Shown piece by piece: positions 7,501 to 15,608 of a DNA stretch of 64,000 bases. Numbering within the stretch: position 1 is the first letter of the stretch; each line of letters starts with the position of its first letter. Made by a program: the position numbers and the translations under genes. The stretch comes from Lachnospiraceae bacterium. GTDB lineage: Bacteria; Bacillota; Clostridia; Lachnospirales; Lachnospiraceae. Location of the stretch: contig JALEJP010000061.1 of the NCBI GenBank assembly GCA_022769625.1, forward strand, positions 1 to 64,000, written 5' to 3'. The notes beneath the pieces were generated by a model, which searched no databases, was not told the origin of the DNA, and saw nothing but the letters and a program-made list of their open reading frames with translations.

Positions 7501-10419
7501 ATGATCGGAAAGGGAGATGCACAGTATGTACTTCGTACACAGAATGGTCAGATCTGTCTCCAGCTCTACAGCAATGTCGGAGGAAAATGGAATCAGCTGC
7601 TTTATACCTATGATTCCTCCTGGACCGGACGCTGGCATCATGTGGCTGCCACCTACGATCCGGTGACAAAGACGGCAAAGATGTACGTGGATGATATGAG
7701 TACGCCGGTTGCAGAGACAACATTCACAAATGTGTATGAGGATGGAAGCTTTAACCGCAACGGAGATGATTTTGCGGTGGGACGTGAGACAACCAATGCC
7801 GGCCGTGACTGGCAGGGTCTGCTGGACAATGTACGGGTTTATAACCGTGTGCTGTCCTCCGAAGAGCTTTTGAAAGAACGCAGCGCAGACGATGATGGTG
7901 TTGTATTCTGGCAGGATTTTAACGGCGAGGCAGACAGCAGTGTTCCTGTGGTAGAGGAGGGATATGCAGGCTTTGGCGGTGACTGGGGAGATGCACCAAA
8001 TTCCAGCAATTTCTGTGCAAACGGAATCGTGAGCACACAGCGTGTACCGCATGGAGCCATGCTGGAGATCAAGCGTGTACAGCAGGATTATGTTATGGAG
8101 CTTACAGATGCTTCTGAGACAGAGGCTAACGTCAATATCCGCAGCCGTGCGCTCTTTACCAATGCAGAAGAGTATGATTTTCTTTGGGAAGTAAAGGAAG
8201 ACGGCAAGACGATACGGGAAGGCAGTATGGAGCTTGCGATTGCTCCCCTTGAGAGCAGAGATATCACCATTTCCTATGATCCGATCAAGCCGGAAGCAGG
8301 TAAAAAATATTATCTGACTGCCAAATTTGTCCTGAAGACAGATACTGCATGGGCGAAGGCAGGTCATGAAACTTCAGCTGCTCAGGCAGAGCTGGATTTT
8401 GCGGCGGAAGAGCTTTCCAAAGAGGAGCTGGATAAAACAGGAAAAGTGACTTATGAGGAAACAGCAGATTCCTATACAGTTACCGGACAGAATTTCACCA
8501 TGGTATTTGACCGCGCAAGGGGTACGATCCAGTCTCTTGTATATAAGGGAACGGAGTTGTTTGTACAGGAGGAAGAGAGTGGGCCTACACCGAATTTCTG
8601 GCGTGCACCTACAGACGGAGACCGCCTGTCCAATATTTCCACCACCTGGCGTTACGCAGGATCTGACCGCACAGATATTGAGACAACCATGAAGCGTCTG
8701 AATTCCAGAGCACTGCAGATCAGTGTAAACGGAAAACTGGCACCCAGTCAGGAGACGGCGACGTATACCATGACCTTTACCATTTATGGGGACGGGCAGA
8801 TTCTTGTGGAAAATACAATGACTCCGGAAGGATTTACCAGCCGTGATCTGATCCCTGTGGTTGGCAATGAGCTTCAGCTTGCTCCGCAGTTTGAGCAGCT
8901 TACCTGGTTTGGACGGGGTTCCGATCAGGAAGGCCTCTCCTCAGAGAGCTATCCGGACCGCTGTGCGCAGCAGTTTGTGGATCTGTATGAAGATCAGGTG
9001 GAGAATCAGTTCATTCCTTATATCCGCAACCAGACCTTTGGCAATAAGATGGATGTACAGTGGGCAGCACTGACGGATGAAAATGGGAAAGGCCTCGTAA
9101 TCAGTGCAGCAGGCAGCACTTTGAATTTCAATGCGCAGCATTATACACAGGAAGAGCTCACTTCCTTTGGCTCAAAGCATCCTTATGAAAGCCAGAGAAC
9201 GGACAATATCGTACTGAACGTAGATTATAAAAATATGGCGGTAGGATACGATCCCGGATGGCTCAGCAAAGGCTGGTACGAGGAGGAGGATATCATTCGT
9301 CCGACACAGACCTGTTCCTATCAGTACAAGCTGTCTCCGGTAGACGAATTTACAGCAGAGAAAGGCTTCGAGATCAGCACTCAGTCCTATTCCCTTGCAC
9401 TGTCGGAGAAAGAAGCGCTTGCAAGAGAATCACTGGAAAAGGTTATCCGTGAAATCGAAAGTCTGGATGCACAGGAATATGTTCCGGAAACCTGGAAATT
9501 GGTAGAAACTGCACTTGCAGAAGCGAAAGACGTTCTGGAAAATGAAATCGCATCCAGAGAGGAACTGGAGCTTGCCACCATCAAACTGGTGAAAGCATTT
9601 GGAGGACTGGAGTACGGCATACAGAAGGTTCACCTGGAAACAGCCATTGCATTTGCAGACAATATTCTGGCACTGGAGAATAATTTTGAGGAAGCAGATG
9701 TACAGGCGCTGAAAGCGGCAAATGAGAATGGCAAAATAGTGTATGCCGATCTGCAGGCAACGCAGGAAGAAGTGGATGTTTCCGTTTATGAGATCCTGGA
9801 TGTACTTGCCAGACTGTCAAAGAAGGCAGATGTGGAGTCTCTGGAGAGTCTGATCGAGGCAGCAAAAGCACTGCCGAAGGACCAATATACAGACGACAGT
9901 GCACAGGCTCTGGAAGAAGCCATCCGAAAGGCAGAAGCCGTTCTGGAGGATTCGGACAGAGAAGAAAATGCAGTCAGTGACGCATATGCCGGAATCATTG
10001 ATGCAGTACGCGGACTGCAGATGCGCGGCAACAAAGCAGCACTGGAAGCAATCCTGGCAAAAGCAGAGGAAGTACTTGCATCCGGCGAGGCGTATGTTGC
10101 TTCTACTCTGGAAGGACTGGCAGAAGAGCTGGCGTCTGCAAGGCAGGTTTACGATGACGAAAATGCACTGCAGGGAGAAATTAACGCAGCGGTAAAAGCA
10201 CTGACAAAGAAGGTATCGGAAGCCCGGTTGCTGGGTGATGTGGACGGCGACGGAACAGTCACCACAGCGGATGCGGCAGCAGTGCTGAGGGCAGCGGCAG
10301 AATGTGATATGCTTTGTGATGCGCAGGCAGAGAGTGCAGACGTAAACGGCGATGGCGATGCAAATACAGCGGATGCTGTGCTGATTCTCCAGTATTCGGC
10401 GGAGATGAGGACAGGATAG
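4561..10419 (+). CDS. Secreted GH2 beta-galactosidase-type enzyme with two LamG-like domains inside the catalytic region, FIVAR-like repeats and a C-terminal type I dockerin
   Basis: GH2 motifs NEAGSG and CEYSHAMG; two jellyroll modules (SFTIEAWVNPADTG..., AFTLETWAFPTDAS...); later YAGFGGDWGDAPNSSNFCANGIV resumes the GH2 fold; C-terminal DVDGDGTVTTAD...DVNGDGDANTAD. Signal peptide starts at 4561, not 4399. Confidence 0.88.
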   Translation: MAKTKWISKIGATLFGVALLFLSASLAVHAEEVVWTGNEWNVSEQEMKEVKNLKLGREDARSSFFPFSEEEKALASQQIGQERNLEDAYYQSLNTADGQTWKFYYVSYPGARVQRPGNDNIMNPDYDDSDWDEITVPKNWEASYNADGTFKYNPPQYSNTDYPWTTQNPNPSAPHAPTQFNPVGFYRTKINVNPTFKGRSVFLNFEGVESAFYVWVNGHQVGFSEDSFTSKEFRIDEFLNYDGNDTLAVEVFKWSSGSWFEDQDMLRLAGIFRSVYLTSKDLVDIRDFTINTTKAGSGTDPDTDYEDFDFELYADIRDLGADETMKNGLQLSVTLYDPDGKKVSEEQLENKNLVKTLNAEDFTEEDSLGRPEKTVKLSARVKNPAKWSAEQPNLYKALITLRDAQGEIVETTAYRFGFRMIEMRNQGQSNAQITINGQPLLIKGVNVHENNYETGRAMTYELIKKDVTMMKQNNFNAVRMSHYSHDFRYYDLADEMGLYILDETNLETHGNRSIPSSNTNYLPAALDRLSSMFYRSKNYPSVIIYSLGNEAGSGSVFAEMNKWLKGNYTGSPDFYLYSDIKGDIQKRPTHYEGDNSNADIQSNMYPSVEETLRYSQVNKPYILCEYSHAMGTSGGYYQKYWDAFESRENIQGGFIWDWVDQSMLTYVDPDAFPAQTALGWKSGTIVSQDENQTRIKPGSGPECLSSKGVSGESGDYALSGSAYAETTPEVLNFNSSFTIEAWVNPADTGRSPRTVVAKGDNQYKLQTVNGTIQFNTFYNGWNVLEYTYDEANWAGKWHHLVATYDAETKKAAIYCDDMSQPAAEAVFTKAREDGTFNKSGQKFGVGYDSQNAGSRDWKGLLDQVHIYDKALTAEEITNQNRSVSDEHVIYWEDFDGGLETEESDVSYEVYTIASQDKQETKTTLIKKGTALSQNGPTGQAEDKALSGPAVAKNTPSWLDINGAFTLETWAFPTDASGVRVMIGKGDAQYVLRTQNGQICLQLYSNVGGKWNQLLYTYDSSWTGRWHHVAATYDPVTKTAKMYVDDMSTPVAETTFTNVYEDGSFNRNGDDFAVGRETTNAGRDWQGLLDNVRVYNRVLSSEELLKERSADDDGVVFWQDFNGEADSSVPVVEEGYAGFGGDWGDAPNSSNFCANGIVSTQRVPHGAMLEIKRVQQDYVMELTDASETEANVNIRSRALFTNAEEYDFLWEVKEDGKTIREGSMELAIAPLESRDITISYDPIKPEAGKKYYLTAKFVLKTDTAWAKAGHETSAAQAELDFAAEELSKEELDKTGKVTYEETADSYTVTGQNFTMVFDRARGTIQSLVYKGTELFVQEEESGPTPNFWRAPTDGDRLSNISTTWRYAGSDRTDIETTMKRLNSRALQISVNGKLAPSQETATYTMTFTIYGDGQILVENTMTPEGFTSRDLIPVVGNELQLAPQFEQLTWFGRGSDQEGLSSESYPDRCAQQFVDLYEDQVENQFIPYIRNQTFGNKMDVQWAALTDENGKGLVISAAGSTLNFNAQHYTQEELTSFGSKHPYESQRTDNIVLNVDYKNMAVGYDPGWLSKGWYEEEDIIRPTQTCSYQYKLSPVDEFTAEKGFEISTQSYSLALSEKEALARESLEKVIREIESLDAQEYVPETWKLVETALAEAKDVLENEIASREELELATIKLVKAFGGLEYGIQKVHLETAIAFADNILALENNFEEADVQALKAANENGKIVYADLQATQEEVDVSVYEILDVLARLSKKADVESLESLIEAAKALPKDQYTDDSAQALEEAIRKAEAVLEDSDREENAVSDAYAGIIDAVRGLQMRGNKAALEAILAKAEEVLASGEAYVASTLEGLAEELASARQVYDDENALQGEINAAVKALTKKVSEARLLGDVDGDGTVTTADAAAVLRAAAECDMLCDAQAESADVNGDGDANTADAVLILQYSAEMRTG

Positions 10420-10471
10420 ATGATAATAATCGGAAAGAAAGATATAATCAAAGGATTGGAGATGAGCGCGG

Positions 10472-11331
10472 ATGAAGACCTGCAGGGAAATAGAGGAATT
10501 TGGCAGACATCAGGAGCTTTCAGGCAGCAGGAAGCTGGCAAAGTATGAGAAGGATTACTTCCCAAGAATCCTGGATGGAAGTGCTACAGAAGTAGATTTG
10601 ACTTCCGCTCTGGAAAATCTGTCAAAGATGCTTACGGAACATTATGGAAAAACTCCTGTCATTATCATTGATGAGTATGATACGCCAATACAGGAAGGAT
10701 ATGCAAAGGATTTTTATGATGAAATCATTGGATTTATGAGGAACTTTTTCTCTGCGCTTTTAATGATAATAAGAATCTTTCCTTTGGTTTTCTTATTGGT
10801 ATTTTACGTATTGTCTAGGAGAGTATTTTCAGTGGAATGAATAATCTGACCGTGAATTCTGTTATGGACGAAGAATATGACTGTTTCTTTGGATTTACCT
10901 GTTCAGAAGTACATGAGATGATGAAATATTATGGGGTTACGGAGAAAGAAACAGAGTTGAAGGACTGGTATGATGGTTATTGTTTCGGCAGTGAGGAGAT
11001 CTATAGTCCCTGGTCGGTAATCAATTATATTTCAAAGGTATGTATTCCTCAGGCTTATTGGGTGAATACCGGAAAGAATGAAGTGCTTGAGGATGTTCTG
11101 AAGGTTGTTGCTGCAGATGATATCACCGAAAGACTCTATGCTCTTTTACAGGGGAAGAGAGTTATCGCAAGAATCAATCAGAATGTGGCAGACGGTGCAT
11201 ATCTGTGTGAGGTATTCATTCCAAACAAAGAGATTGCCTCTGTTTATAAGGGTTTGCGAAAAGGGTATTGCAGAACTTTTTTTTCCGAAATATGGGATGA
11301 AGAGTTAGCAGTACCCTTTGGTTATTTTTAA
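10472..11331 (+). pseudogene. Remnant of an AAA-ATPase-like (PF09820)/PD-(D/E)XK family gene, frameshifted and truncated at both ends
   Basis: IIIDEYDTPIQEGYAKDFYDEIIGFMRNFFSA, then an alternative frame reading NDNKNLSFGFLIGILRIV*ESIFSGMNNLTVNSVMDEEYDCFFGFT; Walker A region and C-terminal nuclease missing. Confidence 0.8.
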
Positions 11332-11486
11332 CAATATAAAGTTAACAGAGTGTATTTTTCATTGTTGTAGTAGGGGAAAACAGTTACAGACAGTTTATAT
11401 ATTAGAGAATAAAAAAGCCGACAGTGGCGGTTCATTTACTTTGTAAAAATACTATTAGAATAAGAGAAATAAGAACTTTTTCTCGC

Positions 11487-11507
11487 AAAGTAAAACACTT
11501 TAGGATT
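11487..11507 (+). repeat. Left 21-bp inverted repeat of a putative inverton
   Basis: AAAGTAAAACACTTTAGGATT; exact reverse complement of 12903-12923; internal dyad AAAGT-aaaac-ACTTT. Confidence 0.9.
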
Positions 11508-11540
11508 GGAACATACCTTCCCTCAGCTTCTGTTTTTTCT

Positions 11541-11570
11541 ATAATATACCATAATTTAAGGCTTTGTCAA
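11541..11570 (-). promoter_or_regulatory. Consensus promoter inside the IR-bounded segment, pointing left in this assembly
   Basis: Minus strand TTGACA (11565-11570) - N16 - TATATT (or N18 - TATTAT). Confidence 0.7.
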
Positions 11571-11702
11571 CGTTTAAATCAGGTAAAGTCAAGCTGTGGA
11601 GGGGCTTTGTGAAACGAAGTATTAGCCTTTTGTGGTCAGTTGCTCAGTCAGATTGTCTGGTATGTCGGACACGAATGTAATGAAAGAAAGGATGGATGAT
11701 TT

Positions 11703-12887
11703 ATGGGAAGACATGGAGAGAATATTCACAAACGCAAGGACGGACGGTGGGAGGCGAGAGTTATTCAAAGCCATGATTTTAGCGGAAAAGCAAAATATCG
11801 ATACTTTTATGGAAAAACTTATTTAGAAGCAAAGAAAAAAAAGAATCAGTTTCTGGCAGACCGGCGAGAAATATCGGATCGGGGAAAGCATGGTTCCGAA
11901 CAGAGGATCAGATTTGGGCAGGTGTTGTTTGAATGGCTTTCATTTAGAAAAGGAACGATAAAAGAATCCACCTATGTGAATTATCTTCGATTGATTGAGA
12001 AACATTTAAATCCGGAGTTGGGAAATCTATATCTGTCGGGCATCACTTCTGAAATACTGGAACGGTATCTGAAAAACAAATTGTGCAATGGTCGTCTGGA
12101 CGGGAAAGGAGGGTTATCCCCCAAAACGGTTTCGGATATGCGATCAGTGATTCGTATGGTAATTGAATATGCTAATCAACAGCATTATCCATGTTATACC
12201 GAACGTGATGTATATTGCCCCAAAAGCAGACAGCCCAATATACGGGTTCTGACTAGACAGGAACAGGAAAAGCTGGAGGATTTTCTGTTTCAGCAGCAGG
12301 ATCCATTGTGTTTTGGGGTTTTAACAGCACTTTATGGGGGGCTGCGGATTGGTGAGGTCTGCGCGCTGAAATGGGGAGATTTTCATTTCGAAAGCGGCAC
12401 ATTACGTATTAACAAGACACTGATTCGGATTCAGGATGTTACACCGAATGCTGTTTCCAAAACAAAGCTTTTAATTGAAACTCCGAAAACAGATGCGGCA
12501 AACCGCGTGATTCCTCTGCCAGAATTTCTCATGAGTTATCTGCAACAATTTCAAAAAGCGCCGGATTGTTATCTTTTGACTGGAACAGAGAGATACTTGG
12601 AACCCCGCAGATGTCTGATGAAATATAAGCAGCTACTTCAACGGGCAGGAATGGAAGAAATAACCTTCCACACACTGCGTCATACCTTTGCTACACGTTG
12701 TGTAGAAAACGGCTTTGATGCAAAATCTCTCAGTGAGATTCTTGGACATGCCAATGTTAACACGACACTTCAGCGCTATGTACATCCGTCACTAGAACAG
12801 AAGAAAGAACAGATGAATATGCTGGGGAAAATATCAGTTTATAGTCAAAAAAATGGTCAGAGGAGCGGGAAAGTAACTATTTTATAA
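11703..12887 (+). CDS. Tyrosine recombinase/integrase
   Basis: Catalytic motifs LYGGLRIGEVCAL, TFHTLRHTFATRC, LGHANVNTTLQRYVH; N-terminal arm-binding-like region. Confidence 0.92.
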   Translation: MGRHGENIHKRKDGRWEARVIQSHDFSGKAKYRYFYGKTYLEAKKKKNQFLADRREISDRGKHGSEQRIRFGQVLFEWLSFRKGTIKESTYVNYLRLIEKHLNPELGNLYLSGITSEILERYLKNKLCNGRLDGKGGLSPKTVSDMRSVIRMVIEYANQQHYPCYTERDVYCPKSRQPNIRVLTRQEQEKLEDFLFQQQDPLCFGVLTALYGGLRIGEVCALKWGDFHFESGTLRINKTLIRIQDVTPNAVSKTKLLIETPKTDAANRVIPLPEFLMSYLQQFQKAPDCYLLTGTERYLEPRRCLMKYKQLLQRAGMEEITFHTLRHTFATRCVENGFDAKSLSEILGHANVNTTLQRYVHPSLEQKKEQMNMLGKISVYSQKNGQRSGKVTIL

Positions 12888-12902
12888 GAATAATGGACGT
12901 TT

Positions 12903-12923
12903 AATCCTAAAGTGTTTTACTTT
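12903..12923 (-). repeat. Right 21-bp inverted repeat of the putative inverton
   Basis: AATCCTAAAGTGTTTTACTTT, exact reverse complement of 11487-11507; starts 15 bp after the recombinase stop codon. Confidence 0.9.
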
Positions 12924-12945
12924 AAGACAAGAGAGGAGTGAGAGT

Positions 12946-13092
12946 GTGGCTGGGCAAAAGGCATATGAAACACCTGTATTAAGAGAAATAGATCCAGGAA
13001 GTGAAGAATATATGCGTATTGTGGAGCTTATTAAGAAAAGAATACAGGAAGAAAACGATGAAATTTTGAAGCATTTTATGGAAGAGAGATAG
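12946..13092 (+). CDS. Small peptide (48 aa, GTG start), candidate RiPP precursor or accessory peptide with YxxPxL motif
   Basis: VAGQKAYETPVLREIDPGSEEYMRIVELIKKRIQEENDEILKHFMEER*; RBS-like gagaggagtgagag; not in the supplied ORF track. Confidence 0.6.
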   Translation: MAGQKAYETPVLREIDPGSEEYMRIVELIKKRIQEENDEILKHFMEER

Positions 13093-13271
13093 TGGAAAAA
13101 GTTTAAAAATATTTATCTGTTTCAAGAGAATAGTTTTTAGACTGGACAGCCCAAGATCTCCGTGTGATTTACAGTGGATTAAGTTCATTGTAACAGAAAA
13201 TAAGAAAAACTGTAAGGTATAATTTTTATTGTAATTTATGCCTTCAATAAAAGAAAGGAATGAATTGAAAT

Positions 13272-15224
13272 ATGAAAAAAATGAAGCAAATACTGACCTT
13301 CCTGATGGTACTGATATTAAGTATAGGATGTCTGTCGATATCGTCATTTGCAGCATCAAATACAGGCCATTCTATAAGTGTTACGTATGCAATTTTGTAT
13401 GTTGATAGTTCGTATCCTATTGGATATTCGTATAATACTGTGGAAAAAACGACATTTGTATGTCAATACCAAACAGCGCATTCCGATACAGCATACAGTA
13501 ATCATACCATTGCAATTAAGGATATTAAAGAGGCTTCTGTACGTAATGCATCTAAACTTCAGTCCGGATACTCTTTTGTAGGCTGGTCTAAAACAGCCTC
13601 TGCCAATCCTAGGATTTTCAGTTTTTCTACTCCTGGAACTACAGCTTGTAATAAAGGAAATACTATTTATCTGGTTGCTAAACGCCCAAGCGTTACTTAT
13701 ACATTAAACTTTGACGCAAATGGTGGCACTAACGCTCCTGGAAAAATGAGTGTATCCAGTACGACAGGCAGTGCAAGTTTTACGATTCCGGCAACAGCTC
13801 CAGTAAAGAGTGGTTATACCTTCAAAGGCTGGGGTACTTCTGCTTCAGCAGCAGTAGCATCTTATCAGCCTGGCAACACATATACCACAAGTTCAAGTTC
13901 TTCGACTTTGTATGCAGTATGGGAGAAAAACTATACCTTAAGCTTTGATGCAAATGGTGGTGCAAATGTTCCAGATAATATGAGTGTATCCAGTGGCTCC
14001 GGCAGCGCAAATTTTGTGATTCCGGCGATAGTACCTGTGAAGGATGGTTACACCTTCAAAGGCTGGGATACTTCTGCTTCTGCAACAGCTGCATCCTATC
14101 GGCCTGGTGATACCTATACTACAAATGAAAGTTCTTCTGTTTTATATGCAGTATGGGAGCAGAATGTCGCAAAATATACCGTTACCTACCAGTATCCTGG
14201 AAATATAAAAGAAAAAGAAGTTGCAGAAGGTTCTATCATCACACTTCCGGGTGCAGAAGAGTTTTATGAAGGAGTCTATGATCGACAGAATGTATGGCAG
14301 CTGATTGGATGGGAAGATCAGTATGGTTGTATCTATGCAATAGGATCAGACATTGCGGTGACAGGTAATCTGGTTCTGACACCAGCGACAACCAAAGTTA
14401 TGTTGCTTTGCGATGGGGCAACGGAAGATGTGATTGGGATTCTGGCGGAAGATGAATATGAGAAAGGCAAAAACAGCGAAATCGCAAATGGGCTGTCTTA
14501 TAATATGGCAACTACCTTTGATGTCCTTCCAGGAGGAGATAAGAGCTTTGTGGTAGATGGAACCAGAAAGATCACACAGCAGACGGAAGATGAATATGAA
14601 GAAGCTTTTGCAGGATGGTTTTATACACCATATGAAAATCAGTTGCCCTATGAATTGGATTGGTCTGCAGACAACAATGTAGGTGAGGATGATTTGTTCA
14701 AATCTGATCGGGTGGTTGATAATCGTATCTACGCTTACTGGATTGATGCTGATTTCCTGAATACTACAATCGGTTACCGTACGGATGATAAATGCGCATC
14801 TAAGGTTTATGCAAATTCAACAGTACCGGGTGACATATTCCGTAATTACGGATTTGTGCTGTCAACAACAGCCGGAGAGAATGACGAAAATCAGCTGGTT
14901 ATTGGTGGAAAGATAGGTGCAAAACCAGTGGGCAATTTCCAGAAAACAGCAATTTATCAGAGATTTAAAGCAAGCCCTATTTACAATAAAAACTATACAG
15001 CAAATGAATTTAACGGAGGAATTCCAGGATTTGATAACGATGGTAATGGAAACGGGTATATAACATATTTCTATTGGAAGAATATGCAGCTGTATGATGG
15101 AACAGGTAATTTCACTTCCCTGGCAGCTCGTGCTTATTATACGACGTTAGAGGGTACTGTGGTCTATGGAGATATGACGCGTGTGGTTTTTGAAGCGAAC
15201 ACCGTATATCCAGGAGGAAAATAA
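13272..15224 (+). CDS. Secreted surface protein with two InlB_B (Listeria-Bacteroides) repeats
   Basis: Signal peptide MKKMKQILTFLMVLILSIGCLSISSFAA; tandem YTLNFDANGG...GYTFKGWGTS...LYAVWE and YTLSFDANGG...GYTFKGWDTS...LYAVWE. Confidence 0.85.
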   Translation: MKKMKQILTFLMVLILSIGCLSISSFAASNTGHSISVTYAILYVDSSYPIGYSYNTVEKTTFVCQYQTAHSDTAYSNHTIAIKDIKEASVRNASKLQSGYSFVGWSKTASANPRIFSFSTPGTTACNKGNTIYLVAKRPSVTYTLNFDANGGTNAPGKMSVSSTTGSASFTIPATAPVKSGYTFKGWGTSASAAVASYQPGNTYTTSSSSSTLYAVWEKNYTLSFDANGGANVPDNMSVSSGSGSANFVIPAIVPVKDGYTFKGWDTSASATAASYRPGDTYTTNESSSVLYAVWEQNVAKYTVTYQYPGNIKEKEVAEGSIITLPGAEEFYEGVYDRQNVWQLIGWEDQYGCIYAIGSDIAVTGNLVLTPATTKVMLLCDGATEDVIGILAEDEYEKGKNSEIANGLSYNMATTFDVLPGGDKSFVVDGTRKITQQTEDEYEEAFAGWFYTPYENQLPYELDWSADNNVGEDDLFKSDRVVDNRIYAYWIDADFLNTTIGYRTDDKCASKVYANSTVPGDIFRNYGFVLSTTAGENDENQLVIGGKIGAKPVGNFQKTAIYQRFKASPIYNKNYTANEFNGGIPGFDNDGNGNGYITYFYWKNMQLYDGTGNFTSLAARAYYTTLEGTVVYGDMTRVVFEANTVYPGGK

Positions 15225-15255
15225 AAACAATAATTTCAGATAGGAGGATAAGAAG

Positions 15256-15432
15256 ATGAGCAAAACATATGAAATGCCTTTTTATTTAGCTCCAGATGAG
15301 GAGTGGAAACCGGATGGATCCGGCCTTACTCCTTTTTCTCTGAGAAATCAGGTGCAGGCGTCTCTATATCTGGCACCGGATGGCAGAGTTGTAGACTATT
15401 TTGGAAATCCGGTTAAAAATATAAGATGCTAA
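15256..15432 (+). CDS. Small peptide (58 aa), candidate RiPP precursor
   Basis: MSKTYEMPFYLAPDEEWKPDGSGLTPFSLRNQVQASLYLAPDGRVVDYFGNPVKNIRC*; strong RBS taggaggataagaag; upstream of HPr-kinase-like and PqqD genes; YLAPD occurs twice; not in the ORF track. Confidence 0.65.
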   Translation: MSKTYEMPFYLAPDEEWKPDGSGLTPFSLRNQVQASLYLAPDGRVVDYFGNPVKNIRC

Positions 15433-15444
15433 TATAATTTGGAG

Positions 15445-15503
15445 AAGTTGCCGCACGTGAGATTTGTTAATCGTTCAGGTTGTCATAGTGCGGCAGCTTT
15501 TTG
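15445..15503 (+). terminator. Intrinsic terminator/attenuator between the peptide gene and the modification genes
   Basis: GTTGCCGCAC ... GTGCGGCAGCTTTTT. Confidence 0.7.
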
Positions 15504-15608
15504 TTATGGCGACGGGGAAATGGACATCGTATTTGAACGAATGAACATTTGACGATTGCTAATCAGAGCAAGATTTGCAATCGTATCTCGTCTTTGTATG
15601 GAGGGAAT

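Noticed and set aside
11487-12923. Simple transposon/integrative-element explanation for the inverted repeats
   Set aside because: Not fully rejected: no target-site duplication was seen outside the repeats and there is no cargo beyond the recombinase. The inverton model fits the promoter geometry better but needs read evidence.
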